Part shown: in pieces, positions 51,536-54,161 of the stretch | How positions within the stretch are numbered: the first letter of the stretch is position 1 | How the letters are laid out: every line of letters starts with the position of its first letter | DNA from: Deltaproteobacteria bacterium | GTDB lineage: Bacteria; Desulfobacterota; Dissulfuribacteria; Dissulfuribacterales; QOAL01 | Direction: 5' to 3' | DNA length: 54,161 nucleotides | Assembly: GCA_027028245.1 (NCBI GenBank) | Contig: JALVJO010000171.1 | Span: 1-54,161, forward strand | The notes under the pieces: generated by a model | What the model saw: only the letters and a program-made list of their open reading frames with translations | Told to the model about the DNA's origin: nothing | The model's database searches: none | Made by a program: the position numbers and the translations under genes

Positions 51536-53107
51536 ATGAAAACAGACCCCGGAATCTTTCCCACTTCCTGCCCTCCTCCTTCTGCCTGGACCATAGTGGA
51601 TCCGGAATTTTCACCACAACGGATCTGGAAAGAGGAGGCATCTGTGGTAAAGGAAGCGGCAAAGAGGAAAATCATCCTTGCCGGCGGTTATTACATAAAG
51701 GCCTTCAGGCTTGCGCCAGGCCCCCTGGGAAGGCTCAGGGATCCTGCCAAAAAGGAGTTTGCCATCTCGAGGAGGCTTTTTGAAAAGGGCATCACACCAA
51801 GGCCTGCCGGGTATGGAGTATCGGGCAGATGGAGTTATTTTGCAGCAAGAAAGGCCCCCGGGGTGGAGCTTGAAACATTTCTTAAAGAAAGCTTCCTTCT
51901 TCTTTCGAGAAAGGAGATCAAGGAGTTTGAAGATCTCTTTGCTGCATTTGTCATGGAAATCGCCTCCTGCGGCGTGTTTCAGCCTGACTTCCACCTGAAT
52001 AACTGCCTGTTCCACCAGAAATCAAAAAGATTCTTCCTGCTTGACCTCCACAGGGCAAACCTTGAAAGGGGACCTCTTGAAACAGGTCAGGTTATGAAAC
52101 AGCTCTTTTACGTGCTTCCGCCATTTCTTGAGAAGGTAGGGCAAAGAAACATCCTGGAGACGGCCTCCTGCCTTGTATCAATGGGGTTGTCTGATTTGAA
52201 AGACAGAAAAAAAAGATACCACATACTTGAAAAGAGTCTTTCTGATATGCGCCGTCATTACCAGGGCAAGGAAGATAGAAAGATAAAGGCCCTCCAGGTC
52301 ATTTCCAGGAAAAAGGGGCTTTGTCTTTTCAGGGATGCAGGAACGGATAAATCCCTGCTCCATGACCTTTCGTGCCTTCTACTTGAGCCTGAAACATTCC
52401 TGAAGGATCCTTCTGTTACCAGGCAAATCATTAAGGATTCCCGCCATACCCTGTGCCTCAGGGCAAATCTCAGGGGAGAAGAGCTCTTCATAAAGGCCTA
52501 CAGGAGCTCATCTGCCCTGAAATCCCTTTCCTATCTGGCAAGAAGGCCTCGAGCCGTCAGGACGTGGAATCTTTCATACCAGATCCGCTTCCGGGCAGTC
52601 CCGGTAATCATGCCCATGGCTGCGGTACAGGCATTTAATCCCTGGAGGCCTGTATACGGGGCTGTTCTCTTCCCCTGGCTTGATCAGGTAAAAGAAACAA
52701 GAACCAGGATAGAACATGCCCTTTCGCATCAAGTCTCTGCAGATCTTTTTCTAAAACACCTGTCTTGTTTCATCTGGATGATGCATGAAAAGGGCATCTT
52801 TCACGGTGACTGCAAGATAACCAATTTCGTCTACTGCCCCCCTGGGGGTCAAGGCCATCCCGAATTCATGGTATTTGATCTTGATGCAGCACGGATAGAA
52901 AAACAAGTCAGCGATAAAAGACGCATTTTGGATATTTCCTGCATGTGCAGGTCGCTGGAAAAGCTCTGTACAAAAACGGACCTGGATATCACCTCTATGT
53001 TTCTTGGATATTACGTGAAATTTTACCTGCCCTGGGGAAATAAATATGATTCAATAGCAAGGAAGGTGGCATTAACCAATCAAAAAAAGAAAGGCAAAGC
53101 CGGATAG
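51536..53107 (+). CDS. Tandem two-domain LPS kinase-like protein
   Basis: A 523-residue protein with two kinase-like domains in a row. Domain 1 (about 20-240) has YYIKAFRL (Lys near 55), QPDFHLNNCLF (149-159) and FLLDLHRANL (167-176). Domain 2 (about 285-523) has LFIKAYR (Lys320), FHGDCKITNF (422-431) and MVFDLDAARI (445-454). Both sets have the ATP lysine, a catalytic Asp and a metal Asp, so both may be active. It has no signal or membrane segment and should act at the inner face on LPS core sugars. ATG 51536 lies six bases past the glycosyltransferase stop. Most relatives have one domain, making the duplication notable. Confidence 0.85.
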   Translation: MKTDPGIFPTSCPPPSAWTIVDPEFSPQRIWKEEASVVKEAAKRKIILAGGYYIKAFRLAPGPLGRLRDPAKKEFAISRRLFEKGITPRPAGYGVSGRWSYFAARKAPGVELETFLKESFLLLSRKEIKEFEDLFAAFVMEIASCGVFQPDFHLNNCLFHQKSKRFFLLDLHRANLERGPLETGQVMKQLFYVLPPFLEKVGQRNILETASCLVSMGLSDLKDRKKRYHILEKSLSDMRRHYQGKEDRKIKALQVISRKKGLCLFRDAGTDKSLLHDLSCLLLEPETFLKDPSVTRQIIKDSRHTLCLRANLRGEELFIKAYRSSSALKSLSYLARRPRAVRTWNLSYQIRFRAVPVIMPMAAVQAFNPWRPVYGAVLFPWLDQVKETRTRIEHALSHQVSADLFLKHLSCFIWMMHEKGIFHGDCKITNFVYCPPGGQGHPEFMVFDLDAARIEKQVSDKRRILDISCMCRSLEKLCTKTDLDITSMFLGYYVKFYLPWGNKYDSIARKVALTNQKKKGKAG

Positions 53108-53142
53108 CATGGCGGCTCCAGCTGCTTGACAAGGTACATGGA

Positions 53143-54161
53143 ATGGAAAAAACAATTAATCGTAAAAGGCTGCTTCAGACCCTCTTTACAGCTTATATTG
53201 TGCTTATTCCATTTGCAGCAGGCCCCACCACGCGCTACCTCCTTTCCACTGCCCTGATTGTCCTGTCATGGTTGTTGCTGCTGGAAGATCATCCCCGCTA
53301 TCCTGTCCTTTCACCTGCAGGATTTCTTCGCTCTCCAGTTGCCGCAAGCCTCATACTTCTCGATATCATCGCCCTTTTTTCCATCTTTTACAGTCCCGAG
53401 CCCATTTATTCCCTGCAGGTCTTCTTCGAGGATTTTTTTCTAAATACCTTTCTTTTTATATCCATTGCCATCCTTTCAGCAAATCATCCTGAATATATCA
53501 GGTGGGAAAGATCGATTTTACTGGCAAACATCATCTTTCTTGCTGCATATATGGGCCTCATGGTGCAGTGGATCATCTTCCCGGCGCACCCCCTTTTCAG
53601 CTGGCCCGACCAGATACAGGGGCCCCTTGCCAGATGGGACGCAGTGTTCGCCTTTGGAAACGGCTGCCGTGTTTTTCACGGCATCAAGCACACAAGTCTC
53701 TTTCTCACCTTGCTGCTGGCCTTCTGGACAGCAACAGCGGCCCTGGGCATGATTTCCTGGAAGGAAACGTCGATCTTTTTCCTGGATCTTTTCACACTGG
53801 TAACCACCACGAGAAGGGCCGCAGCCCTGGCAGTGCTTTCAGGTTTTGCAGCGGCCCTTATATTTTTCAGGAAAAAAAGCGGTCTTTTGAAGTTGTCCAT
53901 GCTTTTTCTTGCCGGTCTTGGAGCCCTGATAATCGTTTCAGGAAACACCAAACATTTTGTGCGGGAGAACTGGCAGCTCATATTCAGAGGTGAAATAGAA
54001 AAGGCCAGGGAGCTTGGAGGCTCCATCCCCCTGAGGGTGAGCACCTACAAGACGTTTTCCAGGGAAGTGCTGAGCGACCCCTTCAGGCCCAGGGGAATTG
54101 GCAAGAAACTTATCAAGGAATACAGGCCCGAACTTGTAAAAAAAGCCGGCCTTCTTCACGG
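53143..54161 (+). CDS. O-antigen ligase-like membrane protein (partial)
   Basis: A polytopic membrane protein that runs off the right edge; 339 residues are visible. About eight hydrophobic helices are seen, starting with LLQTLFTAYIVLIPFAAG and including FLNTFLFISIAILS and LFLTLLLAFWTATAALG. The Wzy_C/WaaL-like loop has TLVTTTRRAAALAVLSG, here reading LVTTTRRAAALAV, with the ligase-type Arg pair, followed by a long periplasmic loop (IFRGEIEKARELG). Such proteins transfer O-antigen to lipid A core or polymerise it. Start ATG 53143, 35 bases past the tandem kinase. The end is missing, so the active His cannot be checked. Confidence 0.82.
   Translation, partial: MEKTINRKRLLQTLFTAYIVLIPFAAGPTTRYLLSTALIVLSWLLLLEDHPRYPVLSPAGFLRSPVAASLILLDIIALFSIFYSPEPIYSLQVFFEDFFLNTFLFISIAILSANHPEYIRWERSILLANIIFLAAYMGLMVQWIIFPAHPLFSWPDQIQGPLARWDAVFAFGNGCRVFHGIKHTSLFLTLLLAFWTATAALGMISWKETSIFFLDLFTLVTTTRRAAALAVLSGFAAALIFFRKKSGLLKLSMLFLAGLGALIIVSGNTKHFVRENWQLIFRGEIEKARELGGSIPLRVSTYKTFSREVLSDPFRPRGIGKKLIKEYRPELVKKAGLLH

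Overview
The window reads as chromosomal DNA of an anaerobic deltaproteobacterium-type organism (Desulfobacterota). The support is indirect. There is a nickel-binding CooT homologue, a membrane polyferredoxin beside a 44-residue CXXC peptide, a MetF fused to the cysteine-rich MetV-like domain, SelB, cobalamin genes, a RicT/PSP1 protein, and several small families I associate with sulfate reducers and their relatives. Heptosyltransferase, LPS-kinase and O-antigen-ligase genes show a Gram-negative envelope. No rRNA, CRISPR array, plasmid or phage module was seen, so this is mainly a housekeeping segment with a few accessory patches.

Layout. 1-6325 is mostly minus strand: a compact operon (thiamine-binding protein, CXXC peptide, polyferredoxin, rdgB, SLOG-like protein, cobD), then tRNA-Cys, aroF, an FmdB-type zinc ribbon, an HELVH protein and a periplasmic Spy/ZraP-like protein. 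6326-9392 is an accessory patch. It carries two copies of a roughly 255 bp MITE-like element (each with terminal inverted repeats and its own 5 bp target duplication) around a small conserved protein, an orphan solute-binding protein and FlaG. 9393-11763 holds an M23 peptidase and xseA on the minus strand. 11922-28108 is a long plus-strand housekeeping run: DUF1844, ispE, tRNA-Gln, prs, rplY, pth, M23 peptidase, prmA, usp, glk, then a two-gene membrane sensor kinase, cobU/cobT, an alcohol dehydrogenase and two permeases. 28244-29903 is cooT-thrC on the minus strand. Enolase and tRNA-Pro follow.

31507-35839, between tRNA-Pro and tRNA-Lys, is a second accessory patch: a PIN/RHH toxin-antitoxin pair, a decayed reading frame, a zinc-binding (CZB) chemoreceptor with a sigma-28-like promoter, and a beheaded EAL/HDOD gene. 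From 36204 the plus strand carries a repetitive lipoprotein, PBP1A, holB, ricT, metG, selB and metF-metV. From 46866 to the right edge lies a tightly overlapping cluster: a eukaryotic-type HisA, a PfkB kinase, a GART-like formyltransferase, a heptose-kinase-like protein, a family 9 glycosyltransferase interrupted by one in-frame TGA, a protein with two tandem kinase domains, and an O-antigen ligase cut by the window end. The second half of that cluster looks like LPS core assembly and decoration. The role of the HisA/PfkB/formyltransferase trio beside it is unknown.

Most worth a second look: the MITE family at 6760 and 9045, the eukaryotic-type HisA cluster, the in-frame TGA in the glycosyltransferase (in a window that also encodes SelB), the tandem-kinase protein, and the small CXXC peptide in the redox operon. 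All family calls are from reading the translated sequence by eye; no search was run.
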